DNA from: Azoarcus sp.
GTDB taxonomy: Bacteria > Pseudomonadota > Gammaproteobacteria > Burkholderiales > Rhodocyclaceae
Assembly (NCBI GenBank): GCA_031285365.1
Contig: JAITWP010000028.1
Span: forward strand, 1-10,423
Direction of reading: 5' to 3'
DNA length: 10,423 nucleotides
Part shown: in pieces, positions 1 to 5,323 of the stretch
Numbering within the stretch: the stretch's first letter is position 1
Layout of the letters: every line of letters begins with the position of its first letter
The notes under the pieces: generated by a model
The model's database searches: none
What the model saw: only the letters and a program-made list of their open reading frames with translations
Told to the model about the DNA's origin: nothing
Program-made: the position numbers and the translations under genes

Positions 1-1
1 C

Positions 2-214
2 TTGCACGTTTACCTAGACGATGAGGGAAACCTCTGTTTTGCCAAGGTCGAGCGATTTGGCGAGAAGCCGCGCTTGATAATCGACGTGACGCTTGATGAG
101 ATGAAGGCGTGCTCTCTCATTGAGCTTCAAGAGAAGGTTGGTGGAACAGTCGTCGGACTGTTAAAAACCTGGAATAAAGAGCTATTTGTGCACTGGGGCT
201 CTTGGGGGGATTAA
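2..214 (+). CDS. 3' end of an unrecognised small gene, possibly immunity
   Basis: The reading frame is open at the window edge, so the true start is probably upstream and this is the C-terminal part of a gene. The visible 70 residues are mixed alpha/beta in character (VYLDDEGNLCFAKVERFG, then RLIIDVTLDEM, then a lysine-rich segment GLLKTWNKELF). I do not recognise the family. An immunity role is inferred only from position: it sits just before a displaced Rhs core end, as the other immunity-like genes here do. Its last residues (HWGSWGD) and its stop codon appear to be encoded by the Rhs-derived DNA that begins near 195, so the natural C-terminus has probably been replaced by the junction. 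The TTG at 2 is not a convincing start. Confidence 0.5.
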   Translation: MHVYLDDEGNLCFAKVERFGEKPRLIIDVTLDEMKACSLIELQEKVGGTVVGLLKTWNKELFVHWGSWGD

Positions 215-294
215 TCTCTATGCCTATGTTACAAGGGAATCCGATCTCCTTCACGGATCCGCTTGGGTTGGGTCCATGGGATAAACTATACTGA
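196..294 (+). pseudogene. Rhs core-end remnant, frameshifted
   Basis: This is a fossil of the hyperconserved end of an Rhs/YD-repeat core. One frame gives GGINLYAYV (204-230); after a +1 slip near 231-234 the next frame gives GNPISFTDPLGL followed by GPWDKLY and a TGA at 292-294. The order GGINLYAYV-xGNPISF-DPLGL is the standard junction between Rhs core and variable C-terminal toxin. Here the variable part is only seven residues, so the toxin has been lost. The fragment lies between the unrecognised gene ending at 214 and the DUF4279 gene at 344, which is where a toxin would be expected. It is too short and broken to be translated into anything useful. Confidence 0.85.
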
Positions 295-343
295 AAAAAC
301 CATCTATTGAAGAAGTGGTGAATTTGGACAAACGAGGGCGAAA

Positions 344-793
344 GTGCTGTCGACAATGAGCCATATACCGACTACCTTCCCTGACCGAGCGAGTAGCTTC
401 CGGGTGGCGATACGCATCACCCATCCGGAAATCCTGCCGGAGTTGATTACCCAACAAATAGGGCGAGAGCCCGATGTTGAGAAGGCTGTAGGTGGTCAAC
501 GCGTAACCCCGAAGGGGACTGTGCTTCCCGGGCTGAATAATGAGTCGTACTGGTTTTTGCGTGGCCCAGAATCAGATGACTTGCCGCATCTAATTGATTG
601 GGCGAATAGTGTTATGCAAGGCGCTGTGCCTTTTGTTCAAAAGTTGCTCAGCACAGGCGGAAGATTGGAGTATTTCATCGGCTGCTTTATCAAGGAGCAA
701 CTTGGGACATCCTTAGAGCCATCGCTGATCGCGAAGTGTGCAGATCTTGGTGTCACGCTTGTGTTTGACATGTATGGTGAGTTGGGGGGGTGA
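344..793 (+). CDS. DUF4279-family protein, probable orphan immunity
   Basis: A small soluble protein of 149 residues from GTG 344 (GAGGG at 334-338, five bases upstream); ATG 356 is an alternative start. The layout fits DUF4279: an N-terminal beta segment with FRVAIRITHPEILPELITQQIGREPDV, a central W-containing strand (ESYWFLRGPES), a helix ending LIDWANSVMQ, and a C-terminal part LEPSLIAKCADLGVTLVFDMYG resembling the family's 'x-S-P-x-x-L-x-x-L-x-x-L-G-I-x-L-x-I-D-x-Y' ending. DUF4279 proteins are often found beside polymorphic toxins and are regarded as likely immunity proteins; that role is inferred here from context. It follows a toxin-less Rhs core remnant, so its cognate toxin is gone. 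The final GELGG and the run of seven G (784-790) look like Rhs GGVNL coding DNA, suggesting a stitched C-terminus. The stop overlaps the next gene's GTG by four bases. Confidence 0.72.
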   Translation: MLSTMSHIPTTFPDRASSFRVAIRITHPEILPELITQQIGREPDVEKAVGGQRVTPKGTVLPGLNNESYWFLRGPESDDLPHLIDWANSVMQGAVPFVQKLLSTGGRLEYFIGCFIKEQLGTSLEPSLIAKCADLGVTLVFDMYGELGG

Positions 794-1632
794 ATCTCCT
801 TTGTACAGCAAGGACAAATTTGAGAAAATCACCTCCGACGTTGACAAAGGCCACGGACGACAAGGGTGCAACGACCAGCGCAGTGCGTACGGTCAGCGTT
901 CTCGCCGCTTCAGTGGCCCGTGAGATTTACTACATCCACACGGATCACTTGAATACCCCGAGGCTGATCACCAATAGCCAGAACCAGCCCGTCTGGCGAA
1001 ACCACCCCTTGAGTGAGCCGTTCGGTGCGGGCGTAGCGGAAGAAGACCCGAGAAACACCGGGGTGCGCTTCGTGTTCAACATGAGATTCCCGGGGCAGTA
1101 CTACGACAAGGAAACCAATACCCACTACAACTACTATCGGGACTATAATCCCGCAACGGGACGATACATCCAGCCCGATCCGATTGGGCTCGAAGGGGGA
1201 ATCAACCTATACGGGTATGTCGGGGGGAATCCGGTTTTTTATGTTGATCCGTTGGGGTTGAACCCTGCTGCTGGTGCAATAGGCGGCGGGATAATCGGAG
1301 GACCGCCTGGTGCTGTCATCGGCGCTGTAGTTGGGCTCGGCATTGGCGGCTTCATCGGTAATGCCATCTTCAACAAACCTCCAGAAAACGCCTACGATCC
1401 GAACGGGCCGAAGGCTCCTGGTAAGCCAAGTAAAGAAGAAGGTTTTGAAGACCCCAAGGGTGGTGAAAACTGGGTTCCAAATCCAAATGGCAAGGGATGG
1501 GGATGGGAAGATTCCAAGGGTAACGTCTGGTGTCCCACTGGTCAAGGCGGAAGCGCTCATGGCGGTTCTCATTGGGATGTTCAAACTCCCGGAGGTGGTT
1601 ATAGAAATGTCAGACCAAGGCGGCAGCCATGA
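790..1632 (+). CDS. Truncated Rhs protein with C-terminal HGGxHWDVQ toxin
   Basis: A 280-residue end piece of an Rhs effector. Residues 17-37 (TLTKATDDKGATT...) are the last strand of a bacterial Ig-like domain. Residues 47-157 are the Rhs core end: IYYIHTDHLNTPRLIT, FVFNMRFPGQYYDKET, HYNYYRDYNPATGRYIQ, then DPIGL-18 residues-DPLGL, the pair of motifs known to direct self-cleavage of the toxin tip. Residues 160-194 form a glycine-zipper-like hydrophobic stretch (GAIGGGIIGGPPGAVIGAVV), possibly helping membrane passage. The tip (218-280) has KGWGWED, NVWCPTG and HGGSHWDVQ, which I recall as polymorphic toxin type 37 (Ntox37); predicted to be toxic, activity not shown here. The N-terminal secretion part and YD repeats are absent. 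GTG 790 overlaps the upstream stop (GTGA), so translation could be coupled, or the piece may be silent until it recombines into a full rhs gene. It overlaps its partner by ATGA. Confidence 0.85.
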   Translation: MNLLCTARTNLRKSPPTLTKATDDKGATTSAVRTVSVLAASVAREIYYIHTDHLNTPRLITNSQNQPVWRNHPLSEPFGAGVAEEDPRNTGVRFVFNMRFPGQYYDKETNTHYNYYRDYNPATGRYIQPDPIGLEGGINLYGYVGGNPVFYVDPLGLNPAAGAIGGGIIGGPPGAVIGAVVGLGIGGFIGNAIFNKPPENAYDPNGPKAPGKPSKEEGFEDPKGGENWVPNPNGKGWGWEDSKGNVWCPTGQGGSAHGGSHWDVQTPGGGYRNVRPRRQP

Positions 1633-1937
1633 AATATATTCAGGTCATTGACGGTGCAGTCAACTGTGTTTACGACATTTTCGCCGCTACTGACGACGAG
1701 TTCGCTCTCGTATTTCCAGAGGGGACAGACATCGCGTTTATTGATGAAGTACTTGCTAGAGGTCATAAAGAACAGCTTGATGCTGTCTTCAACGAGATAT
1801 GGAAACGGCGAGTAAAAAAAACAGAATCGCGAGGCATTCATGGCATTCTGTTTTATGAGATGGACGAAAAAAAAGTATACTATCCGACTAGGAGGGATGA
1901 AGAGGCTATAAATCCAGGTGGCACCCTATTACGTTAG
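1629..1937 (+). CDS. Probable immunity protein for the HGGxHWDVQ toxin
   Basis: A 102-residue soluble protein, starting at an ATG that overlaps the toxin stop (ATGA, 1629-1632), with AAGG at 1617-1620 eight bases upstream. It begins MKYIQVIDGAVNCVYDIFAA and ends YYPTRRDEEAINPGGTLLR. It has no signal peptide or membrane segment, as expected for an immunity protein acting in the cytoplasm on a toxin delivered there. I do not know a formal family name, but the overlap with the intact toxin tip makes it the cognate antidote by the usual logic of toxin-immunity pairs. It is moderately acidic at the N-terminal half (DDEFALVFPEGTDIAFIDE), fitting a partner that binds a basic toxin surface. This is the only apparently complete toxin-immunity pair in the window. 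Confidence 0.75.
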   Translation: MKYIQVIDGAVNCVYDIFAATDDEFALVFPEGTDIAFIDEVLARGHKEQLDAVFNEIWKRRVKKTESRGIHGILFYEMDEKKVYYPTRRDEEAINPGGTLLR

Positions 1938-2035
1938 GAATCTCTGGACAAATTCAGTTTTTCATTTTAATTCTAAATACATATTTTGAAGTATATCATG
2001 AAACTTGTGTTGCCCTGACACAGGGGGAGAAGGTG
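1938..2035 (+). promoter_or_regulatory. AT-rich spacer with strong ribosome binding site
   Basis: This 98-base gap is markedly AT-rich between about 1955 and 2000 and holds TATATC-like and TAAATA-like hexamers that could act as a -10 element; I see no clear -35 partner, so a promoter is only possible. The end is clearer: GGGGAGAAGG (2024-2033) is a strong Shine-Dalgarno sequence for ATG 2036. No toxin reading frame ends here, which suggests the following gene was left without its toxin and may have its own expression signals. Confidence 0.3.
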
Positions 2036-2446
2036 ATGACCCACGCTTACACGGTAGAACTGCGATTCTCAGGTGAACAGCTAAAGCCATCGGAAATTTC
2101 GGCTCGCTTGAGTTTGAATCCATGTGGTACGTACAGCCAGTCGCAAAACCAATCAGCCAAAAGAAAGCGACGCCCATACTGGGGATATAACGGAGAAGGG
2201 GAAGAAGGGTTCCAAACGGAGTGGGTTAATCTGGAAGAAGGCTTGAAATTTCTTCTCAAGAATCTATGCCCAAAAAAGACTGAGATCGTTGCCCTTGCTC
2301 TTCAGTTCGATGGAATTTGGTGGTGCGGTCACTTTCAAACCAGTTTTGATGGTGGTCCTATGCTGTCTCCGAAACTGCTCACTGAACTAGGTAGTTATGG
2401 GATTTCTCTCTACATCGACAATTATCTCTCCGATGGTCACGAATAA
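2036..2446 (+). CDS. Second DUF4279-family protein, orphan immunity
   Basis: A 136-residue protein from ATG 2036, chosen over GTG 2033 because the GGAG/AAGG block lies at the right distance. It has the DUF4279 plan: an opening strand with LRFSGEQLKPSEISARLSLNP, a W-rich middle (RRPYWGYNGEGEEGF, TEWVNLEEGLKFLLKNL) and the closing part MLSPKLLTELGSYGISLYIDNYL. It shares this plan with the gene at 344-793 but the two are clearly different in sequence, so they probably came in with different toxins and are not a local duplication. A role as antidote is inferred from family and setting. There is no toxin upstream; downstream lies the headless tip of another toxin, so this gene seems to have been inserted or left by recombination. 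Confidence 0.75.
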   Translation: MTHAYTVELRFSGEQLKPSEISARLSLNPCGTYSQSQNQSAKRKRRPYWGYNGEGEEGFQTEWVNLEEGLKFLLKNLCPKKTEIVALALQFDGIWWCGHFQTSFDGGPMLSPKLLTELGSYGISLYIDNYLSDGHE

Positions 2447-2488
2447 TGGGAATATAGAGATGCTCGCATCATTAACTTTCAAAAATAA

Positions 2489-2806
2489 ACTTACCAAAAG
2501 GCTACGAGAAACGCCATCACTGGCGCAATTAAAGCCGTTGCTGACACCTGTGAATCAGACGATTGTGATCAACGGAATCGAGACGTCCAAAGAGCAAAGG
2601 ACCGCGTCGGCAGTTTCCGACCTGCAGCGTGTATGCCAGGTATGTCGAAGTGGGGTTTGCAGCAGCGAAGTCAAGCATGGCTGGATTTAGCAGTAGCCCG
2701 GGCAAAACGAGACCAAAAGTGCTGGGCTGGTGGAGATGATGGGCACCAGCAAGCACAGGCGGATGCGTGGGCACATGTTGGTCGATGTGATGCACTCTTG
2801 AAATGA
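2489..2806 (+). pseudogene. Headless toxin tip, GHQQAQADAW type
   Basis: A frame with no good start codon is open from just after a TAA at 2486-2488 to TGA 2804-2806, 105 codons. It reads like the end of an Rhs-type toxin: ITGAIKAVADTCESDDCDQR, then RDVQRAKDRVG, then WLDLAVARAKRDQKCWAGGD, then GHQQAQADAWAHVGRC and a short end. Cysteines are spaced through the tip (CESDDC, AACM, KCWAGG, GRCDA). I recall tips with the 'KRDxKCWxGGD-GHQQAQADAW' pattern at the ends of RHS-repeat proteins, but not a family name or activity. Its stop overlaps the ATG of the next gene (ATGA at 2803-2806), the typical toxin-immunity join, and confirms the frame. The Rhs core that should precede it is missing, and a DUF4279 gene lies just upstream, so it is a silent fragment unless recombined. 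Confidence 0.75.
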
Positions 2807-3300
2807 ACCTACGACAACAAATCGAAGTGGCGTTTGCGCATCGACAGTCGCCTGTGTGCGTGGTTGAGTTTGCTGGTGAACCTACTCCTGAACAAAATGA
2901 CGCCCTGTGGTTTACTAGGAAAGACTGGCATCACCTAAATCGACAAGACTGGGAGAGACATCCCGACGCGATTTACGCATTTACTCCAGAAGCCTTTCTT
3001 TATTACGTTCCGAGCATTCTTACGGTAACTCTGGAGTCCAACGGCCAATGGCTTCAAGTGGCTGATTCCTTGATTGGCTTCCTCAATCGAACACCAACCG
3101 TGGAATATTGGGATTCCTTTTTCTGCGAGCGTTTCGTTGGTCTTAGTAACCCAGAGTATGAGGCGCTGCAGGCATGGTTGTTATCTCTTTCAGGCAATGG
3201 AGTGGCTTGGTGCGAGGATGCGTTGAGCAGGGCGTATGAAACGGTCGACCTCTTAAAGCGAGAAACCGAACGACTTCAGCGGTTCGTCAATGCACGGTAA
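2803..3300 (+). CDS. Immunity-like protein, DUF6714-like
   Basis: A 165-residue soluble protein whose ATG overlaps the stop of the toxin fragment. It starts MNLRQQIEVAFAHRQ and contains DWERHPDAIYAFTPEAFLYYVPSIL, a pattern (W-x-x-H-x-D-A-x-x-x-F-T-P-E-A-F-x-Y-Y-x-P) I associate with DUF6714, a family of small proteins common near polymorphic toxins. The second half holds a phenylalanine-rich stretch (YWDSFFCERFVGL) and a long C-terminal helix (LSRAYETVDLLKRETERL). No Shine-Dalgarno sequence is evident, so expression probably depended on translational coupling with the now headless toxin. The role as antidote to that toxin follows from the overlap and is not shown directly. The family name is from memory and could be wrong; the pairing is firmer. 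Confidence 0.68.
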   Translation: MNLRQQIEVAFAHRQSPVCVVEFAGEPTPEQNDALWFTRKDWHHLNRQDWERHPDAIYAFTPEAFLYYVPSILTVTLESNGQWLQVADSLIGFLNRTPTVEYWDSFFCERFVGLSNPEYEALQAWLLSLSGNGVAWCEDALSRAYETVDLLKRETERLQRFVNAR

Positions 3301-3322
3301 GCCCCAGCTCACGGTCAAAAAT

Positions 3323-3349
3323 CGCCTAACGCGCGAGCCGCGCCTAACG
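3323..3349. repeat. Two direct CGCCTAACG repeats, 18-base period
   Basis: CGCCTAACG occurs at 3323-3331 and again at 3341-3349, separated by nine GC-rich bases. They lie in the short gap after the immunity gene ending at 3300 and before the toxin tip near 3392. GCCTAAC resembles an integron attC core half-site, but no facing GTTAGGC partner or hairpin arm is present, so I keep it as a plain repeat. Confidence 0.3.
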
Positions 3350-3391
3350 AGCCCGGCGGACAACCAAGTTTCTTGCACAAAACCAATTGGT

Positions 3392-3547
3392 CAATTCTCC
3401 TGGATGGGCCACGTTATGCAATACAACCAAAAGCAATCTCGATTGCAGCGCCTCATCGCTCAAGCCAAAGCTAAGAGGTGTCCAGTTAATCCAGATGACG
3501 AGCGATTGGCATATAACACACCACCTCCCACTTGTCCTGCGCGCTAA
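3392..3547 (+). pseudogene. Headless Rhs-type toxin tip end
   Basis: The frame reads QFSWMGHVMQYNQKQSRL, then QRLIAQAKAKRCPVNPDDE, then a proline-rich end NTPPPTCPAR, with TAA at 3545-3547. A GHV-x-Q-Y-x-x-[KR]-Q-x-x-L-x-x-x-I-x-x-A-K-A-K-x-C-P pattern with a Pro-rich tail is one I have seen at the extreme C-termini of RHS-repeat proteins; I have no name or activity for it. The frame stays open upstream to 3290 but that part (over the CGCCTAACG repeats) does not look like protein. Only about 50 residues of the tip survive and the Rhs core is gone. It ends two bases before the ATG of the next gene, the same toxin-then-partner arrangement as elsewhere here. It is not expected to be expressed as a toxin. 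Confidence 0.6.
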
Positions 3548-3548
3548 T

Positions 3549-3983
3549 ATGAATAACATTGTAATTTCTATCGAATACCAAGAAATTGTTGATGCGTGGC
3601 TGGCCTATTATCAGGATATAGAGGATTCTGGAGACATTAGTGGCAAGACAGACGTAACGAGTCCGTACCTATGGGCAATTGACAGATTAGATGATATTGG
3701 CAGGTTTCAACCAGAACTCTGCTGGCTGTTGATTTTGGAAATATCTGATAGGGCGGACTCTGATTTACAAAGAGCGTCTTTAGCTGCTGGGCCACTAGAG
3801 GATTTGCTCAGTCGTTATGGCGATTATTTTATTGACCGCATCGAGGAGGTTGTCAAAAGAAACGGAAGATTCCGTGAGTTGCTTACTGGTGTCTGGAAGA
3901 ATACGATTAATCCAATAGTATGGAACCGTATTCAATGTCTGTGCTCTAACGATTTGTACGGTGATGATTCAGAGTTCGCGTAG
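3549..3983 (+). CDS. DUF6869-family protein, probable immunity
   Basis: A 144-residue protein. The frame is open further upstream, but I choose ATG 3549 because the residues before it overlap the toxin tip in another frame and look random. The body matches what I know of DUF6869: WAIDRLDDIGRFQPELCWLLILEI, then SLAAGPLEDLLSRYGDYFIDRIEE, then FRELLTGVWKNTINPIVWNRIQ. The AAGPLEDLL and FIDRIE-x(n)-R-x-L-L-x-G-V-W blocks are the strongest signs. The protein is acidic and helical, without signal or membrane segment. It follows the GHV-type toxin tip after one base, so it is probably that toxin's antidote. The stop (3981-3983) lies at the edge of an IS110-like remnant on the other strand, so the last few residues (GDDSEFA) may come partly from IS DNA. 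Confidence 0.72.
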   Translation: MNNIVISIEYQEIVDAWLAYYQDIEDSGDISGKTDVTSPYLWAIDRLDDIGRFQPELCWLLILEISDRADSDLQRASLAAGPLEDLLSRYGDYFIDRIEEVVKRNGRFRELLTGVWKNTINPIVWNRIQCLCSNDLYGDDSEFA

Positions 3984-4124
3984 ATATCGTCTTTCTCGTC
4001 AAGAGGCAGAGGCGAAATTTTCTCTATAAGGCGTTCGATTCTTCATGACGCCAAAGCACAGATGCACGATCTTGCGCATGGCAGCTCCCAGAGCGGTCAT
4101 CTTACCCCGGATTGACGCGCCCGG
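3984..4124 (-). pseudogene. IS110-like transposase C-terminal remnant
   Basis: Read on the - strand from about 4124 down, the frame gives RGKMTALGAAMRKIVHLCFG followed by VMKNRTPYRENF. The 'K-x-x-x-x-A-L-G-A-A-M-R-K-x-x-H-x-C-F-G-V-x-K-x-x-x-P-Y-x-x-x-F' run is the usual C-terminal end of IS110/IS1111-type transposases. It stops at TGA (4001-3999); in the next frame the DNA reads PLPLDEKDDIY, which resembles an alternative IS110 protein end, so a one-base slip is likely. Everything upstream of this last 35 or so residues is missing, as are both element ends. It is a dead fragment lying between a toxin-immunity pair and an IS21-like end. Confidence 0.55.
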
Positions 4125-4161
4125 GGAGCCGCCCCAAACCAGGCAAAACCCAGGCGCTCCG

Positions 4162-4225
4162 GGTGGGTCAGTTTTATTCCGGTACTTTTACGGCTTGGTG
4201 GGTCAGTTTCAAGTCGGCGTTGACA
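4162..4225. mobile_element. IS21-like terminal remnant
   Basis: Two direct copies of GGTGGGTCAGTTT (4162-4174 and 4197-4209, 35 bases apart) are followed by AAGTCGGCGTTGACA, ending at 4225. Subterminal TGGGTCA repeats and a TG...CA tip are typical of IS21-family ends as I know them. The very next base, 4226, is where close identity to the Rhs core at 1116 begins, so 4225/4226 is a true insertion boundary. The DNA from about 4101 to 4161 may be the tail of the same element or of the IS110 remnant; no transposase or helper-ATPase frame survives in it, and no target duplication can be judged because the other flank is lost. Confidence 0.55.
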
Positions 4226-4330
4226 CAATACCCACTACAACTACTATCGGGACTATAATCCCCAGACGGGACGATACATTCAGGCCGATCCGATTGGGCT
4301 CGAAGGAGGGATCAACCTATACGGGTATGT
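4226..4330 (+). repeat. Rhs core direct repeat of 1116-1220
   Basis: Bases 4226-4330 align without gaps to 1116-1220, with seven mismatches in 105 bases (about 93% identity) and a perfect first 37 bases. It encodes the HYNYYRDYNP...DPIGLEGGINLYGYV part of the Rhs core. Such repeats are the natural substrate for homologous recombination that swaps toxin tips. A cross-over between the two copies would delete about 3.1 kb including three immunity-like genes, and would place the 4331-5293 tip behind the longer core at 790. Confidence 0.85.
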
Positions 4331-4721
4331 GAGTGGAAATCCGCTGAGCTATACGGATCCATATGGTCTTGATCCATTTGATCCTGTTAAGCGTCATATT
4401 ACCGCGCATGCGTCTAGAGGTAATTGGGCTGAAGTTGAACATACACTCAAAACACTTGCTGATTTAACTCAAAAAGAGGCAGCGGCTTTATATCGTCAGT
4501 GCGCAAGTAAACGTGGAAGTCAACTAGTTAAGGAATTAAAAGATATGGGAACTGGAACAGGTGCTCGGTCAGGGCAGCATGGAACACCATACAGTCAAGC
4601 GGGTGCCCAACTTCGGCGCGAAGCAAATAGCATGTTTAACACTGCTCTTAGAGACGCTATGTGAACTCAAGCTGAACGTCTAATGCAACAAGGTAGAGGT
4701 ATTAATCATTTAAGGCAATGA
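4227..4721 (+). pseudogene. Rhs core end plus toxin tip with premature stop
   Basis: The frame starts after the IS21-like end with NTHYNYYRDYNPQTGRYIQ, DPIGL-18 residues-DPYGL, then a tip that opens DPFDPVKRHITAHASRGNW and continues LADLTQKEAAALYRQCASKR to NSMFNTALRDAM and TGA at 4662-4664. I do not recognise the tip; it is mostly helical and basic. If the TGA is read through, the same frame runs on as TQAERLMQQGRGINHLRQ and stops at TGA 4719-4721, exactly overlapping the ATG of the next gene (ATGA). That is the normal toxin-partner join in this window, so the TGA at 4662 is probably a nonsense mutation (from TGG or CGA) that removed 19 residues including the mutated one. The 5' end is cut by the IS and an in-frame TGA (4221-4223) precedes it. 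A start at GTG 4329 would give 111 residues but has little meaning. Confidence 0.75.
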
Positions 4722-5293
4722 AACTTATGGAATTTGATCCAATACTAACAATTCAAGAAGCAGAGTGCTCTACGGATTTAAAAAGAAGGGCAAGCCTTCT
4801 TAAGTCCGCAATTGACTATATGGTTTCGCATTGCGATTCTCAGTCTGCTGACATGGAATACGCGAAGGGTTATGCATGGTACCTTTATCCTTTTGAATGT
4901 ATCGCTCGTGATGAGCAGACTGAGCTTCACCTTAAGAATGCTTTAAAAATTAACCCGTTACATAAATTTGCTAAATTGTATTTGGCATATTATTATTATG
5001 ATCATAAGAACTTTTCTATTGCTTTGGATTTATTGACTGATTTTAGCCCCACGGAATTTGGTGATACGAACGGTCAGTATTGGCGAGATGCTAAAAATGC
5101 CGAACTAATTCTGTGCTGCAAACTCTATCTAGATGATATTCAAGGCATTAAAAATGCAATCCAGCGATTATACGAATCCATGACTAAATTGGAATCAGAG
5201 ATGAATCCGGAACCAACCGAATTAGTGGAAGCTTTACGCAATTTGATGAGAAGTGCAATCCGCATAAATAACGCAAAAGAACCCGAAGTATAG
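4718..5293 (+). CDS. Helical repeat-like immunity protein
   Basis: A 191-residue soluble protein starting at ATG 4718, which overlaps the ancestral toxin stop; ATG 4727 (MEFDP) is also possible. It is largely helical with a TPR-like middle: ECIARDEQTELHLKNALKIN, PLHKFAKLYLAYYYYDHKNF, SIALDLLTDFSP. The pattern A-L-K-I-N-P-x-x-x-x-A-x-x-x-L-A-x-Y-Y-x-x-x-x-x-x-x-x-A-L is close to a TPR unit, but I see one good unit only. No signal peptide or membrane segment. It is clearly more AT-rich than its neighbours, suggesting separate acquisition with its toxin. I infer it is the antidote for the tip just upstream; the family is not recognised. Its frame is intact although the toxin is broken, as expected if protection is kept longer than attack. 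Confidence 0.7.
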   Translation: MKLMEFDPILTIQEAECSTDLKRRASLLKSAIDYMVSHCDSQSADMEYAKGYAWYLYPFECIARDEQTELHLKNALKINPLHKFAKLYLAYYYYDHKNFSIALDLLTDFSPTEFGDTNGQYWRDAKNAELILCCKLYLDDIQGIKNAIQRLYESMTKLESEMNPEPTELVEALRNLMRSAIRINNAKEPEV

Positions 5294-5323
5294 TCACTCA
5301 AAGAGTTGCTGTGATCGTTTCTG

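Noticed and set aside
3387..3548. N-terminal extension of the DUF6869 gene (54 codons)
   Set aside because: It overlaps the toxin tip in another frame and shows no domain-like sequence; ATG 3549 follows the toxin stop directly.
4045..4332. A 95-codon + strand frame over the IS remnants
   Set aside because: It runs across the IS110-like fragment, the IS21-like end and out of frame through the Rhs core, so it cannot be a gene.
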